From Subsaximicrobium wynnwilliamsii (GTDB lineage: Bacteria; Bacteroidota; Bacteroidia; Flavobacteriales; Flavobacteriaceae), in contig NZ_VORM01000006.1 in NCBI RefSeq assembly GCF_007997225.1, forward strand, positions 1-64,000: a stretch of DNA of 64,000 nt, read 5' to 3'. Position numbers and translations under genes: made by a program. This document shows positions 9,133 to 17,962 of this stretch, one piece after another. Every line of letters begins with the position of its first letter. The first letter of the stretch is position 1. The notes under the pieces were generated by a model. That model was not told the DNA's origin. It made no database searches and saw only the letters and a list, made by a program, of their open reading frames with translations.

Positions 9133-9453
9133 TTATCCCAATGAAGGATTTGGTGGCGGCTTATTATGGAAGTAATCTGAATGCAACACCTTTTGCTGAG
9201 GGGCGACATACAAAGTGTATGCATTGCTATGCTCTGCAAAATCAAAGGGGTTTACAAATGAAATGCTTTCTTGGGGTGTTGCTACATTTAAGGGTGTTGT
9301 CTGACCCGCTTGAGCTATAAACGCACATTGTTCACAATGCTCTGTATCTTTATCTGAAGTAATATGGGAAACCTCGTGCAGGTTTGCAACCTTGAGCAAC
9401 AGAAACGTCGTCAGGAAAAAAAAGGAAATACTATTTTTTAAATAGGTACTCAT
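9133..9453 (-). CDS. small secreted His/Cys protein, possible metal-binding
   Basis: 106 residues. A hydrophobic N terminus (about 8-24) is an uncleaved anchor or signal peptide. The rest holds LHEVSHI, EHCEQCAF (CxxC flanked by His/Glu) and a Pro-rich tail KPPPNPSLG with two further His. The density of His and Cys in an otherwise unremarkable short protein, between a COG0523 operon and a TonB/HmuY locus, suggests metal binding in the envelope. I do not recognise a named family. A TAnnTTTG box sits immediately in front of the ATG, so the transcript is nearly leaderless or the start is a little downstream. Confidence 0.65.
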   Translation of the reverse strand: MSTYLKNSISFFFLTTFLLLKVANLHEVSHITSDKDTEHCEQCAFIAQAGQTTPLNVATPQESISFVNPFDFAEHSNAYTLYVAPQQKVLHSDYFHNKPPPNPSLG

Positions 9454-9460
9454 AATGGTG

Positions 9461-9468
9461 CAAATATA
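9461..9468 (-). promoter_or_regulatory. predicted -7 box for the small His/Cys protein gene
   Basis: TATATTTG on the minus strand, a full match to TAnnTTTG, eight bases upstream of the ATG at 9453. The same octamer precedes the TonB receptor gene at 14960. Confidence 0.55.
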
Positions 9469-9693
9469 TAATAAAATACATTATTGTCCGGGAAAAGATT
9501 TAAAACCGCTTTGCTTCTGAAGAACATAGACTAAATTCATAAAGGTTTCGAAATTTGTATTTTAAATTGTGCTTGAAGGCTAATAACATTCTGAACTTAC
9601 AATCCATCTAAGAAATCATTTTACTCTATATGGGATATAGTGCCTTCCAATTTTTTTGATAGTGTCTTTATATTATAGCACATAAGTCTTTTT

Positions 9694-11889
9694 TTAGTAA
9701 CAATCCATCTTCAACTGTCCATTATGCTGAAGTTCATCCAAGCCAATCTTGGTATATTCAGAGCGTAAATTTTCTAACATATCAAGAACATCGTGTTGCA
9801 TCGCAAGCGAACCACAAATCATAACCACACCACCTTCCTGAACCGTTTTAAGAACAATATCCTTTTGTTGTATTATCAGATTTTGAACATACTCTTTACT
9901 TCCTTCTCTTGAAAAAGATTTATGGATTGTGTTATTTTGATTTTTTGAAATAATCCCATTAAGAATGTCATCATAAATAGCTGAAGAAGCTACTGTCCTA
10001 CTACCCCAAAACAAGTTGATTGTTGTGTTGCAATTCTGTGCTATCATCCCCAAGAATGGGGCTATTCCAGTTCCATTTGCTATCAATACTGCGGAAGCTG
10101 ATTTTTTAGAGAAGTGGAAATGAGGGTTGATGTCTATAAACGCCTGAATAGTATCGCCCTTATTCAAGTTATGCAAATACGAAGAGCCTTTACCAAATTC
10201 GTGTTTCTTTACACTTAATAGAATATTATTGCCCATTCTAGCAATGGAATATTGACGAGGGATATCAGTTCCCTCTGGGAAAACGGACAATAAATCGCCA
10301 GAAGTAAAACTTGTTTTTTTCTTTGGTTTCAGTCTGATTAGGAACGTGTCATCTACATTTAATTCTGTGCGCTCAACTACCTTAAATGTGTTTTTTTTAT
10401 AGTTCCGTTTCTTGACCTTTGGTTTTTCAACAGAAAGTGAAATATGTAATAGTTTGCTCAATTGTTCGACCCATCTTTCAAAATCAGCAAAGTCTGCATT
10501 GTTGATTTTATAAAGCGGCATCAAGGCTTGAAAGTCTCGATGTATTTGTAAAAGTGAATCTACTTGTATCGCAAACTTGCAATAGTCCGGGTAATCCAAT
10601 GAACCGAAACCTACTATTGAATATCTAATTTTATTGGGTTGCTTGATGGTCGGGAAAATGGTTTCAAATTTTCTGGCGTTGGTAGGTGGTTCGCCTTCGC
10701 CATAGGTGGCAGTAAGGATGATGATGTGTTTCGCTTTCGCGAAAGTGGAATAATTATTCAATTCAGTCATATAGACTTTTTTGCCAGCAGCATTCAAACT
10801 ATTATAAAGTCGCCTTGCAAAATCGAACGTTGTTCCCGTTTCCGAACCTACCAAAATGACGAATTCACAGTCGTCTTTATCGGGCATTATGGAAATAGCT
10901 TTCACTTTTTTTCTACGCTTCAAGGTCATCGCAAAACCTGAATACATAAAGAATAAAATAGACGCACTGGCGAGTAGCAAAATAACAGACCAAAAAACAC
11001 TTCCTTCGCCTGTATGCAGCAGCCAACTCAAACGGGATGCCAATGCTACAAAGGGATAATCGGCTTCACTTACAATCTGTCCTGTTTGTTGATTGACCCT
11101 AATTTCTTTGTCCTTTAAAGCAATCTGAAAGTATTCCTCTGGGTCTTCGGAAAATGGGAATTCCACTTTTCGGATTTGGTCAAGCGTGGTTTCCTTGAAA
11201 AATGGAACATCGTTAATATGCTCAAAACGTTCTGCGGTATCTGTATTAGTAATTTCTTGATGCGTTATCGTAGCATCGGGAAGCAATTCGAATTTTTCTG
11301 CGGAAAGATATACCCCTGTAAGAGCAAGAATAACAATAGGAATAAAGAACCATCGGCTTAAAATAACGTGGTACCGCAGTTCAAAATAATCTTTTTGAAC
11401 TTTTGAAAATAGGCGTTTAAAACCGCCTTGCCTTTTGGCAAGTAATAAAAGTCCTGTAAACGCAATCAAAAAAAGTAGTAGCGAAATCAAGCCAACAAAA
11501 AACCGTCCAATGCTTTTAAGAAAAAGAGAACGATGCAGATTGGTGGCAAAACTATAAATGAAGGGTTGCTCTTGTACCTCGCCCAATTGTAAGCCTGTGT
11601 TTGGGTCAATGTAGATATCGAGCGTTTCCATTTCTATGGTAAGAACGGATGCCTTTACAAAACCAGACGATTCTAATTCGAGTGCAAATACGTCGTCGTA
11701 ATTACTTTTTAGAGCATCAATTGTTGTGGCTAATGACACTTCGTCCAAATCTTGAACTGCATACCCTTTCGCTTGATGCGCAATGGGCTCAACGGCCAAA
11801 ATCACACCTGTAACCGAGGCAATGAGTAAAAACAAAGATGAAGTAAGGGCAAGTACGAAATGACTGTATCGCCAAATAGAAATGGTCAT
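9694..11889 (-). CDS. PepSY membrane protein fused to flavodoxin and NADPH-flavin reductase domains
   Basis: About 731 residues. N-terminal PepSY_TM part with four helices (about 12-35, 130-152, 175-197, 300-322) and periplasmic PepSY loops; then a flavodoxin domain from about 340 (LVGSETGTT, TATYGEGEPPTNA), then a sulfite-reductase-like FAD/NADPH module (RQYSIAR for FAD, NGTGIAPF for NADPH, GSLAMQHDV, C-terminal tyrosine). It should carry electrons from cytoplasmic NADPH through FAD, FMN and membrane to the periplasm. The upstream gene, 9 bases away, encodes a DUF2271 protein with a flavinylation motif, a likely electron acceptor. Reductive release of iron or heme iron taken up by the adjacent TonB receptor is a reasonable inference. 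The ATG at 11889 is chosen over an upstream TTG. Confidence 0.85.
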   Translation of the reverse strand: MTISIWRYSHFVLALTSSLFLLIASVTGVILAVEPIAHQAKGYAVQDLDEVSLATTIDALKSNYDDVFALELESSGFVKASVLTIEMETLDIYIDPNTGLQLGEVQEQPFIYSFATNLHRSLFLKSIGRFFVGLISLLLFLIAFTGLLLLAKRQGGFKRLFSKVQKDYFELRYHVILSRWFFIPIVILALTGVYLSAEKFELLPDATITHQEITNTDTAERFEHINDVPFFKETTLDQIRKVEFPFSEDPEEYFQIALKDKEIRVNQQTGQIVSEADYPFVALASRLSWLLHTGEGSVFWSVILLLASASILFFMYSGFAMTLKRRKKVKAISIMPDKDDCEFVILVGSETGTTFDFARRLYNSLNAAGKKVYMTELNNYSTFAKAKHIIILTATYGEGEPPTNARKFETIFPTIKQPNKIRYSIVGFGSLDYPDYCKFAIQVDSLLQIHRDFQALMPLYKINNADFADFERWVEQLSKLLHISLSVEKPKVKKRNYKKNTFKVVERTELNVDDTFLIRLKPKKKTSFTSGDLLSVFPEGTDIPRQYSIARMGNNILLSVKKHEFGKGSSYLHNLNKGDTIQAFIDINPHFHFSKKSASAVLIANGTGIAPFLGMIAQNCNTTINLFWGSRTVASSAIYDDILNGIISKNQNNTIHKSFSREGSKEYVQNLIIQQKDIVLKTVQEGGVVMICGSLAMQHDVLDMLENLRSEYTKIGLDELQHNGQLKMDCY

Positions 11890-11898
11890 AGGCAATGT

Positions 11899-12384
11899 TT
11901 ACTGCGGAAGCATTCTTATATAGCGAATAAACCCTTTTCCCTCTTTTTTGGCTTTAAGATTTTCTGTGGTCAACTCAAATTGAATATCAGCTGCATAATA
12001 GTCTTGGTCTTCTACCGAAGTTTCAAAACGTAGGCTATATCCTTTATCAATTTTATCTTCAGGTATCTGCAATACAGTAACGGTACGTTCGCCACCGCTT
12101 ATCGTCGCACCTGAAATAGCATCGATGTTAGGGCGATATTTCCCGTAGAATTTCCACCATTCTGGGATTTCACTATACCATTCACTGTCTTTGCCTTGCA
12201 CGTAAAGTGTTTCTTCATAATCTCCAGATGGATTCAATAAAGAAACAATCACATAAGCACCTTCGCCTGTATAATTGGTCATTTGGATAAGGCATTTTAC
12301 AGCTTTGTTTTCAGTTGTTGTAAATGCTGTGAGCAAAAAACCTGTGAGTAAAATGGCAGGAATAATTTTAAATATTGTTTTCAT
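11899..12384 (-). CDS. DUF2271-like secreted protein with flavinylation-type motif
   Basis: About 161 residues with a signal peptide (to about 25). The mature part has FYGKYRPNIDAISGATISGG; the core DAISGAT at about residues 88-94 fits the Dxx(S/T)GA(T/S) pattern where ApbE attaches FMN to threonine. DUF2271 proteins are reported among extracytosolic flavinylated families that partner with PepSY membrane proteins (established family knowledge). The C terminus (FIRYIRMLPQ) is also typical. It sits 9 bases upstream of a PepSY-flavodoxin-reductase gene, so the two probably form an electron-transfer pair. No apbE gene is in the window, so the ligase must be elsewhere. Confidence 0.78.
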   Translation of the reverse strand: MKTIFKIIPAILLTGFLLTAFTTTENKAVKCLIQMTNYTGEGAYVIVSLLNPSGDYEETLYVQGKDSEWYSEIPEWWKFYGKYRPNIDAISGATISGGERTVTVLQIPEDKIDKGYSLRFETSVEDQDYYAADIQFELTTENLKAKKEGKGFIRYIRMLPQ

Positions 12385-12420
12385 CAAGCTAAATTTTTAA
12401 TGCCCATTATGTGCTTCATA

Positions 12421-13914
12421 CTATTTTAAAAAATTCAAAGGGGTGTTTTGTTTTTTTAAGAGTTCGTTTTCGCTTGCCAAGTCATAAACCGATTCTTCAA
12501 AATCAGTTTTGATTTTAGTATCAGCACCTTTTGAGATTAGGTATTTCATCATCTCTTCATTTTCAGCTTTCATTGCTGCGAGGTGCAAGGCAGTTAATCC
12601 TTCATCATTTTTTGAATTGACATCAATATTAAATGCTGAAAGACGTTTCAACAATTCTAAATCATTGTTCTTGGCGGCAAGATGATTTAGCGTGTTTCCT
12701 TCGGCTTGCTTCGTGTTCATTTGTAATCCTTTTTCTTGAAGCAGTTTCAATTTGCTCTCAAATTCATCGGATTTTCTGCTATCAAAAGAGGCTACTAAAT
12801 AATAGGCAAGAGTATTACCTTTAGCATCTTTCGCGAAAGCGTTACCACCTTTTTCCATAAAAAATTCAATCACTTCAGGACTGTTACGCTGTAAGGCAAG
12901 CATTAAAGCCGACTGTCCGTCAATATTTGTATCATTGAAGTCTTTTACGTTTTTGGAAAGTAGTTTTACCATTGCCAGTTCATTGTGGGAAGCTGCATTG
13001 AGAAATGGCGTGTTGCCTTCCGCATCTTTTTGGTTAACATCTGCACCGGCAGTCAGGAACAGCTTAAAAATCTCTGGGTCGGTATTGTTATAAGCCAATC
13101 GGTGTAATGGCGTGTAACCATCGTTGGTCACGATGTTGGGTTCAAGTCCGAGACTTTTCAAGTACTCATAAATCGCCAACGGATTGCTATAACCACGTCC
13201 GCCTTGTGTCGCAAATAAAAAGGCATTGCCACCTTCTTGGTTTAACGATTTGTAATCCACATCTTTTTTGATAAGCAATTTCAGGAAATCAATAGTTCCT
13301 TTTTTGGTAGCATAATTGAAAATACCATCGCCATCGTTATCTGTGCTATTCAGTTTGAAACCTTTGCTTGTAAAGTAAGTCAACTCTTTTTCAGTAGATA
13401 ATGAAGGCGCAACCAATAATAACAGATTTGCACCATTTTCATTTTTCTCATCTGTAAGGCTCACACCGTGTTTTTCAAAAGCATTATATAAAACTTCGTT
13501 CTTCTGACCAGCATTTGCTGCAAAGGCAAGTGGTGTATATCCGTGACTGTCCAATTCCGTAACAGAAGAACCCTTATCAAGTAAATACTTGACCATTTCC
13601 GTTTGCCCAGCATAGGCCGCCCAATGTAAGTAGATACGGCTGTCGTGGGTTTTTTTATCAACCGGATTCCCTTCAAAAGACAAAAGGTGCTTTACGATAG
13701 CATCATCTGCCTTTTCAAGTAACGCATAAATTACGGCATCAAACGCATTCTCATTCAATGCGTTTGCATCATTGCCTTCGGCGATTTTTTGCTTTACAGT
13801 TTTCAAGTCTGGATTGCCTTTCCAGAAGGAACGGTCAAGAAGAACATTATTTTCTAGTTGCGCGAACGAAGCGAAACTTACCAAAAAGATTGAAAGTGTA
13901 AATAGCTTTTTCAT
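12421..13914 (-). CDS. secreted ankyrin-repeat protein
   Basis: About 497 residues starting at the ATG before a clean signal peptide (KKLFTLSIFLVSFASFAQ). The rest is built of around a dozen ankyrin repeats; consensus pieces such as SRIYLHWAAYAGQTEMVKYL, GYTPLHRLAYNN, GNTPFLNAASHNELAMVKLL and LTALHLAAM are visible. Ankyrin repeats mediate protein contacts; a periplasmic ankyrin protein in an operon with DUF6607, DUF2271 and PepSY proteins suggests a scaffold or, by analogy to ankyrin proteins beside catalase or iron genes, protection from oxidative damage. The operon spacing is 61 and 33 bases. One exact CTTTCGCGAAAG palindrome lies inside the gene. Confidence 0.85.
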   Translation of the reverse strand: MKKLFTLSIFLVSFASFAQLENNVLLDRSFWKGNPDLKTVKQKIAEGNDANALNENAFDAVIYALLEKADDAIVKHLLSFEGNPVDKKTHDSRIYLHWAAYAGQTEMVKYLLDKGSSVTELDSHGYTPLAFAANAGQKNEVLYNAFEKHGVSLTDEKNENGANLLLLVAPSLSTEKELTYFTSKGFKLNSTDNDGDGIFNYATKKGTIDFLKLLIKKDVDYKSLNQEGGNAFLFATQGGRGYSNPLAIYEYLKSLGLEPNIVTNDGYTPLHRLAYNNTDPEIFKLFLTAGADVNQKDAEGNTPFLNAASHNELAMVKLLSKNVKDFNDTNIDGQSALMLALQRNSPEVIEFFMEKGGNAFAKDAKGNTLAYYLVASFDSRKSDEFESKLKLLQEKGLQMNTKQAEGNTLNHLAAKNNDLELLKRLSAFNIDVNSKNDEGLTALHLAAMKAENEEMMKYLISKGADTKIKTDFEESVYDLASENELLKKQNTPLNFLK

Positions 13915-13975
13915 CGTCTTCAAATTTTTATTTAAGGTGGGTTAATTTTGATTCCCCACTTTGGGGTTAGGGCGC

Positions 13976-14884
13976 TTATTTTTTTACAAAAGATTCAATG
14001 ACTTCGTCAATTTGAGCCTCTTTTTCGTAACCTTCTTCTTCAAATAAAAACTTATAGAGCGGCTTATTGTCCACTTTTTCTTCAAGAACAAGATCTTTAT
14101 TACGGCCATAAACTTCATCCCATTTGGTACGCACCAAAGCCCATTTCTGGTCATTGTCCTTCCACCATTGTGAGGCAGCAGCACATATGCTGTCATCTAC
14201 TTTTACATAGGTGTTATATCCTTTTTCCTTGGCCAATACGATATCTTCCTTGCCAGTCTCACGGATAATTTTGGTGTTATCCTGGTCGTGTAACCAACCA
14301 TAGTCCGTAATTTCCTGACGGTTGCCGCGCATCAATAGGTTGTAATCGCTTCTGGTAGTATATTCCCGTCTTGCCAATGGTGCGGGAGTGGTATTTTCCC
14401 AATAACTTTTGCCATCTACGTGTACCCAAGAGGCAGACCCTTCATAACGTGGGCTGTCATCTACTTGATATACTTTCTGTGTCCATTGTCCTATGACTTC
14501 AGGGGCAGGTAATTTTTCAAAAGTCCATTCATTGTCCGCATTGTAGGTGTATAAATCTCTGTTCTCAAATAACCAATCTTGTCGCCAATGTTTCACAACT
14601 TGTGGCTCAGCTGGGTTTCCCACTTGAAGCAAGTGCTGAATAGAAATTTTATCATCTTCATCGGTTACTAATTGCGCCCATTCTAATGCTTTGTCCACTT
14701 TCGTTTTTGAGGGTTTGTAAAGCGAATCGTTGCTGTAATTAAAAGTTTCTGCAAAATTAAAAGTGACCTCATAACAACCACACATATTCTTGATGGCTTC
14801 ACGGTCTTCTTGTTTTTTTGATGTTTGAGAAATTGCACTTATTGAAAATAATAGTGCCAATAGGGTGTACAAAGGTGTTTTCAT
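13976..14884 (-). CDS. DUF6607 family secreted protein
   Basis: 302 residues from the ATG at 14884, which gives a signal peptide (KTPLYTLLALLFSISAISQ); an in-frame ATG at 14914 would add a charged extension and is less likely. The mature protein starts KKQEDREAIKNMCGCYEV and is rich in Trp (WAQL, WRQDWLFENRD, QWTQKVYQVDD, SYWENTTPAPLARREYTTR). This matches a family annotated DUF6607 that is commonly next to HmuY/TonB loci in Flavobacteriia; its biochemical role is unknown. It is the first gene of the minus-strand operon that ends with the PepSY fusion, and its promoter faces the TonB receptor promoter across a shared inverted repeat. Confidence 0.75.
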   Translation of the reverse strand: MKTPLYTLLALLFSISAISQTSKKQEDREAIKNMCGCYEVTFNFAETFNYSNDSLYKPSKTKVDKALEWAQLVTDEDDKISIQHLLQVGNPAEPQVVKHWRQDWLFENRDLYTYNADNEWTFEKLPAPEVIGQWTQKVYQVDDSPRYEGSASWVHVDGKSYWENTTPAPLARREYTTRSDYNLLMRGNRQEITDYGWLHDQDNTKIIRETGKEDIVLAKEKGYNTYVKVDDSICAAASQWWKDNDQKWALVRTKWDEVYGRNKDLVLEEKVDNKPLYKFLFEEEGYEKEAQIDEVIESFVKK

Positions 14885-14917
14885 TGCTATTGATTTATTG
14901 ATTTTTAAATTCATTGC

Positions 14918-14925
14918 CAAAAATA
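14918..14925 (-). promoter_or_regulatory. predicted -7 box, DUF6607-ankyrin-DUF2271-PepSY operon
   Basis: TATTTTTG on the minus strand fits TAnnTTTG. Transcription would begin near 14911, about 27 bases before the chosen ATG. The inverted repeat 14926-14950 begins at the very next base and would cover the region upstream of this box. Confidence 0.55.
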
Positions 14926-14950
14926 GTTATTTTTATTAAATCTAAATAAC
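14926..14950. promoter_or_regulatory. inverted repeat between divergent promoters, candidate Fur/Zur-type operator
   Basis: Perfect 7-base arms GTTATTT and AAATAAC, with three further symmetric bases on each side of the 25-base centre. It lies exactly between two oppositely oriented TAnnTTTG boxes (14918-14925 minus, 14960-14967 plus), occupying the -33 region of both. Size and symmetry suit a dimeric repressor of the Fur superfamily; the identity of the regulator is inference. Confidence 0.55.
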
Positions 14951-14959
14951 AATAATTTA

Positions 14960-14967
14960 TATATTTG
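14960..14967 (+). promoter_or_regulatory. predicted -7 box, TonB receptor/HmuY operon
   Basis: TATATTTG matches TAnnTTTG completely. Predicted start of transcription near 14974, about 22 bases before the ATG at 14996. This also argues against the TTG at 14981 as start. Confidence 0.6.
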
Positions 14968-14995
14968 CACCCTATCAAGATTGATTCTAAATAAA

Positions 14996-17107
14996 ATGAA
15001 GTATAAATGCTTAATTATAAACACATTGACAATTTTATCCTTTTTAAATGTAGTTTCCCAAGAAGTCGTTGGTAGCACCCAAGTCAATAAGTTAGAGGAA
15101 GTTATCCTTACCGCTACACGCACGGAAAGACAACTTTCATCCTTGCCATTGCCTGTAACTTTAATCTCAAAAAAGAAAATTTTACAATCGGGCACTATTC
15201 GCTTGGACGAAATATTAAGCGAGCAAACAGGAATTATAACCGTTGCCGATGAAAGTGGTTTTGAAGGCGTACAAATCCAAGGTATCGCATCAGATTATAT
15301 TTTGATTCTTATTGATGGCGTTCCGCTTGTGGGCAGAAGTGCCGGGAATTTTGATTTGAGCAGGATAACCATTGGAAATATTAAACAGATTGAAGTAGTA
15401 AAAGGCCCATCGAGCAGTCTTTATGGTTCTGAAGCTTTGGGCGGTGTCATCAATATTATTACTGAAAAACCAAAATCTGAAGAGCTAAATGGAAACGTTT
15501 CCTATCGCATCGGCAGTTTTACGCAACAGGACATCAATCTTGATATTAAACAACGGTATAAGAAGTTGCGCTATGGCTTTTTTGCCAATCGTTTTTCCAG
15601 CGAAGGCTATGACCTAAATCCTGATGTAGAAGGGCAGACGGTAAATCCATTTGAAAATTATACGGTTAATGGGCGTGTCTATTATGACTTTAATGACAAG
15701 CTAGCTTTATTCACATCTACACGATTTTATGACCAAATACAGGATGCTGGCTTTACCTTCAACGATGTTCAGTTTGAAGGCGATAGCAAAGAACGGGAAT
15801 GGAATGCCCACGCAAGGCTCGACCAAAAATGGAACGAAAAACTTACTACCTCTTACGAATTTTATTATACTAATTACACAGCCAATGAGCGACTTGCCGA
15901 CCCAATTTCTGATGATGTGTTGAGCGATAGTGATTTTGACCAAAAATTAGTACGCCCTGAAATCCGTGGAAGTTACGCTTTCGCGCCTGCTGACCGAAGT
16001 GGTAACGCAGGTTGGAAAGCGGGAACATTAACAGCAGGATTGGGTTTTCAGTATGATGAGTTGGACAGAACTTTTTTTGATGAACCCGTTAGTTTCAACT
16101 CGCAATATGTCTATGCGCAATATGATATCAATCCTATAGAACGACTTAATGTTATTGCTGGAGCTCGATTTGACAATCATTCAGAATATAGTAATCAATT
16201 TAGTCCTAAACTGGCGATGCGTTATAAGTTGACCGATGCATTCGCAGTAAAAGGTTCGGTAGGGTATGGTTTTAAAGCACCAGATTTTAGACAGTTGTAT
16301 TTTGACTTTACAAATTCGGCAGTTGGTTATACGGTTCTGGGATATAATGTGGCTTTGGAAAAATTACAAGAGCTTCAAGAACAAGGACAAATTCTTGATG
16401 TGGTGGTTTCGGATGATGACTTAAATAATCCATTGGAAGCTGAAAGTTCTGTTGGTTATAATTTAGGATTGACCTTTAAAGAAGGCAAATGGAACAGCGA
16501 GTTAAATTTCTTTAGAAACGATATCAAGAACCTTATTGACACACGCATTATTGCCCGTAAAACCAATGGTCAAAATGTTTTTAGCTATGTTAATTTTGAT
16601 GAAATCTACACCACAGGATTTGAAATCAACACAGGCTATAAAATCAATGATGCAATCAATTTAAGCGCAGGTTATCAGCTATTGTACGCATACGATAAAA
16701 AGAAACAACAAGATGTAGAAGATGGTCAAGTATTTGCCCGTGACCCAGCGACAAATCAGACCGTGGCGGTCACGCAGTCCGATTATTTTGGACTCGTGAA
16801 CCGCTCACGGCACAACGCCAACTTCAAGGTGTTTTATGATATCGCTTCCGCGAAAGCGAACATCAATCTACGACTGCTATATCGAAGCAAATATGCTCAA
16901 TTCGACACTAATGGAAATGGGCTTATCGATTCTTATGACACCAGTTTTATCGATGGTTTTTTAACGGCAAATGTAGCAGCCAGCAAAACCTTTTATGAAG
17001 ATTTCACTTTACAGGTAGGTGCCAATAACCTTTTGGACTATACCGATAACAATATCCCGACGTTGCCGGGAATTCAAGGATACGTAAAACTCAATTATCA
17101 ATTTTAA
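14996..17107 (+). CDS. TonB-dependent outer-membrane receptor (HmuR/CirA type)
   Basis: About 703 residues. Signal peptide to about residue 22, a TonB-box-like segment LEEVILTATR, the plug domain (TLISKKKILQSGTIRLDEIL, LIDGVPLVGR, VKGPSSSLYGSEALGGVINI) to about 160, then the beta-barrel ending in the aromatic residue F (GYVKLNYQF). No carboxypeptidase-like N-terminal domain is present, so it is not a SusC. It is followed by a HmuY-family lipoprotein, the HmuR-HmuY arrangement known for heme capture, but the His ligands of HmuR cannot be confirmed here, and other metal chelates are possible. The divergent operon supplies a candidate periplasmic reductase. The ATG start gives the best signal peptide. 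Confidence 0.88.
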   Translation: MKYKCLIINTLTILSFLNVVSQEVVGSTQVNKLEEVILTATRTERQLSSLPLPVTLISKKKILQSGTIRLDEILSEQTGIITVADESGFEGVQIQGIASDYILILIDGVPLVGRSAGNFDLSRITIGNIKQIEVVKGPSSSLYGSEALGGVINIITEKPKSEELNGNVSYRIGSFTQQDINLDIKQRYKKLRYGFFANRFSSEGYDLNPDVEGQTVNPFENYTVNGRVYYDFNDKLALFTSTRFYDQIQDAGFTFNDVQFEGDSKEREWNAHARLDQKWNEKLTTSYEFYYTNYTANERLADPISDDVLSDSDFDQKLVRPEIRGSYAFAPADRSGNAGWKAGTLTAGLGFQYDELDRTFFDEPVSFNSQYVYAQYDINPIERLNVIAGARFDNHSEYSNQFSPKLAMRYKLTDAFAVKGSVGYGFKAPDFRQLYFDFTNSAVGYTVLGYNVALEKLQELQEQGQILDVVVSDDDLNNPLEAESSVGYNLGLTFKEGKWNSELNFFRNDIKNLIDTRIIARKTNGQNVFSYVNFDEIYTTGFEINTGYKINDAINLSAGYQLLYAYDKKKQQDVEDGQVFARDPATNQTVAVTQSDYFGLVNRSRHNANFKVFYDIASAKANINLRLLYRSKYAQFDTNGNGLIDSYDTSFIDGFLTANVAASKTFYEDFTLQVGANNLLDYTDNNIPTLPGIQGYVKLNYQF

Positions 17108-17124
17108 TTTTAAATACAAACAAA

Positions 17125-17760
17125 ATGACAACAATGAAAACATTACAAACACTAACATTAGCAGTATTATTTATAGGATTTACGTCGTGCACCAGCGACG
17201 ATGATAATACGCCAACACCAGATCCAGTTCAAGCAGAATTAGTAAGCAATCTTTTTGCACCTCAAACCGGTGGTCAAGGTACTGGACAAGATGAAGGTGG
17301 GCCATTTACAAAATTCGATTTTAAAACTGGCGCAGAAACTACCAGCGATACAGAGTGGGACATTGCCTTTAGAGGCACGACTATTGCCGTAAATGGTGGA
17401 ACTACTACAGGCACAAATGATGAACCTACAAGAAATGGCGATGCTGGTGCGAGCATTGTAACTGGAACTTTTGACAGCATTAATACTGCCGATGGATTGA
17501 CATTTGCTCAGGATACCGCTTCAGGATTTGCAATCCCAACAGGAAGCGATAATGGATGGTATAATTACGACTTTATGAATAATATAATTATGCCTATTCC
17601 TGGTAAGATGTTAGTATTTAGAACTCGTGATGGTAATTATGCAAAGGTTGAAATTTTAAGTTATTATAAAGACCAAGACAATTCTACTCCTGCAAATGGG
17701 CGTCATTACACCTTTAATTACGTGTACAATCCAAATGCGGGCGAGACCTCTTTTGAATAG
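17125..17760 (+). CDS. HmuY-family lipoprotein
   Basis: 211 residues with a lipoprotein signal ending in FTSC (Cys near residue 22) followed by an acidic linker (TSDDDNTPTPDP). The middle contains TEWDIAFRGTTIAVNGG, the hallmark of HmuY-like proteins, and the C terminus ends with GRHYTFNYVYNP. HmuY is a surface heme-binding hemophore in Porphyromonas; family members elsewhere may bind other ligands. The gene is 17 bases after the TonB receptor gene and is followed by a hairpin terminator, so the two form a bicistronic uptake unit. Confidence 0.85.
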   Translation: MTTMKTLQTLTLAVLFIGFTSCTSDDDNTPTPDPVQAELVSNLFAPQTGGQGTGQDEGGPFTKFDFKTGAETTSDTEWDIAFRGTTIAVNGGTTTGTNDEPTRNGDAGASIVTGTFDSINTADGLTFAQDTASGFAIPTGSDNGWYNYDFMNNIIMPIPGKMLVFRTRDGNYAKVEILSYYKDQDNSTPANGRHYTFNYVYNPNAGETSFE

Positions 17761-17792
17761 GACGATTTTAAGTTTGAGTTAGTTTGCTAATG

Positions 17793-17821
17793 AAGCTCAT
17801 CTGTAATGGATGGGCTTTGTT
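17793..17821 (+). terminator. intrinsic terminator after the HmuY gene
   Basis: Stem AAGCTCATC / GATGGGCTT (one G-T pair) with a 7-base loop, followed by a short T-rich stretch. It closes the receptor-HmuY unit. Confidence 0.5.
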
Positions 17822-17962
17822 TATATATCAGTAGGTTTAGCGCAATGGAAATTTGGGATGGTGTCCAAGGCAATCGTAGAAAACTCTTTTTCCAAAATAT
17901 AATTTTTTCGCAAGATGCAGGGGAATGGGCTGAATGGATTTAGTTATCAATTCAATCTTAAA

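Noticed and set aside
17845-17943. 32-codon frame (MEIWDGVQGN...) between HmuY terminator and UPF0489 gene
   Set aside because: Too short, no promoter box, no homologous pattern recognised; could be a gene remnant but cannot be supported.
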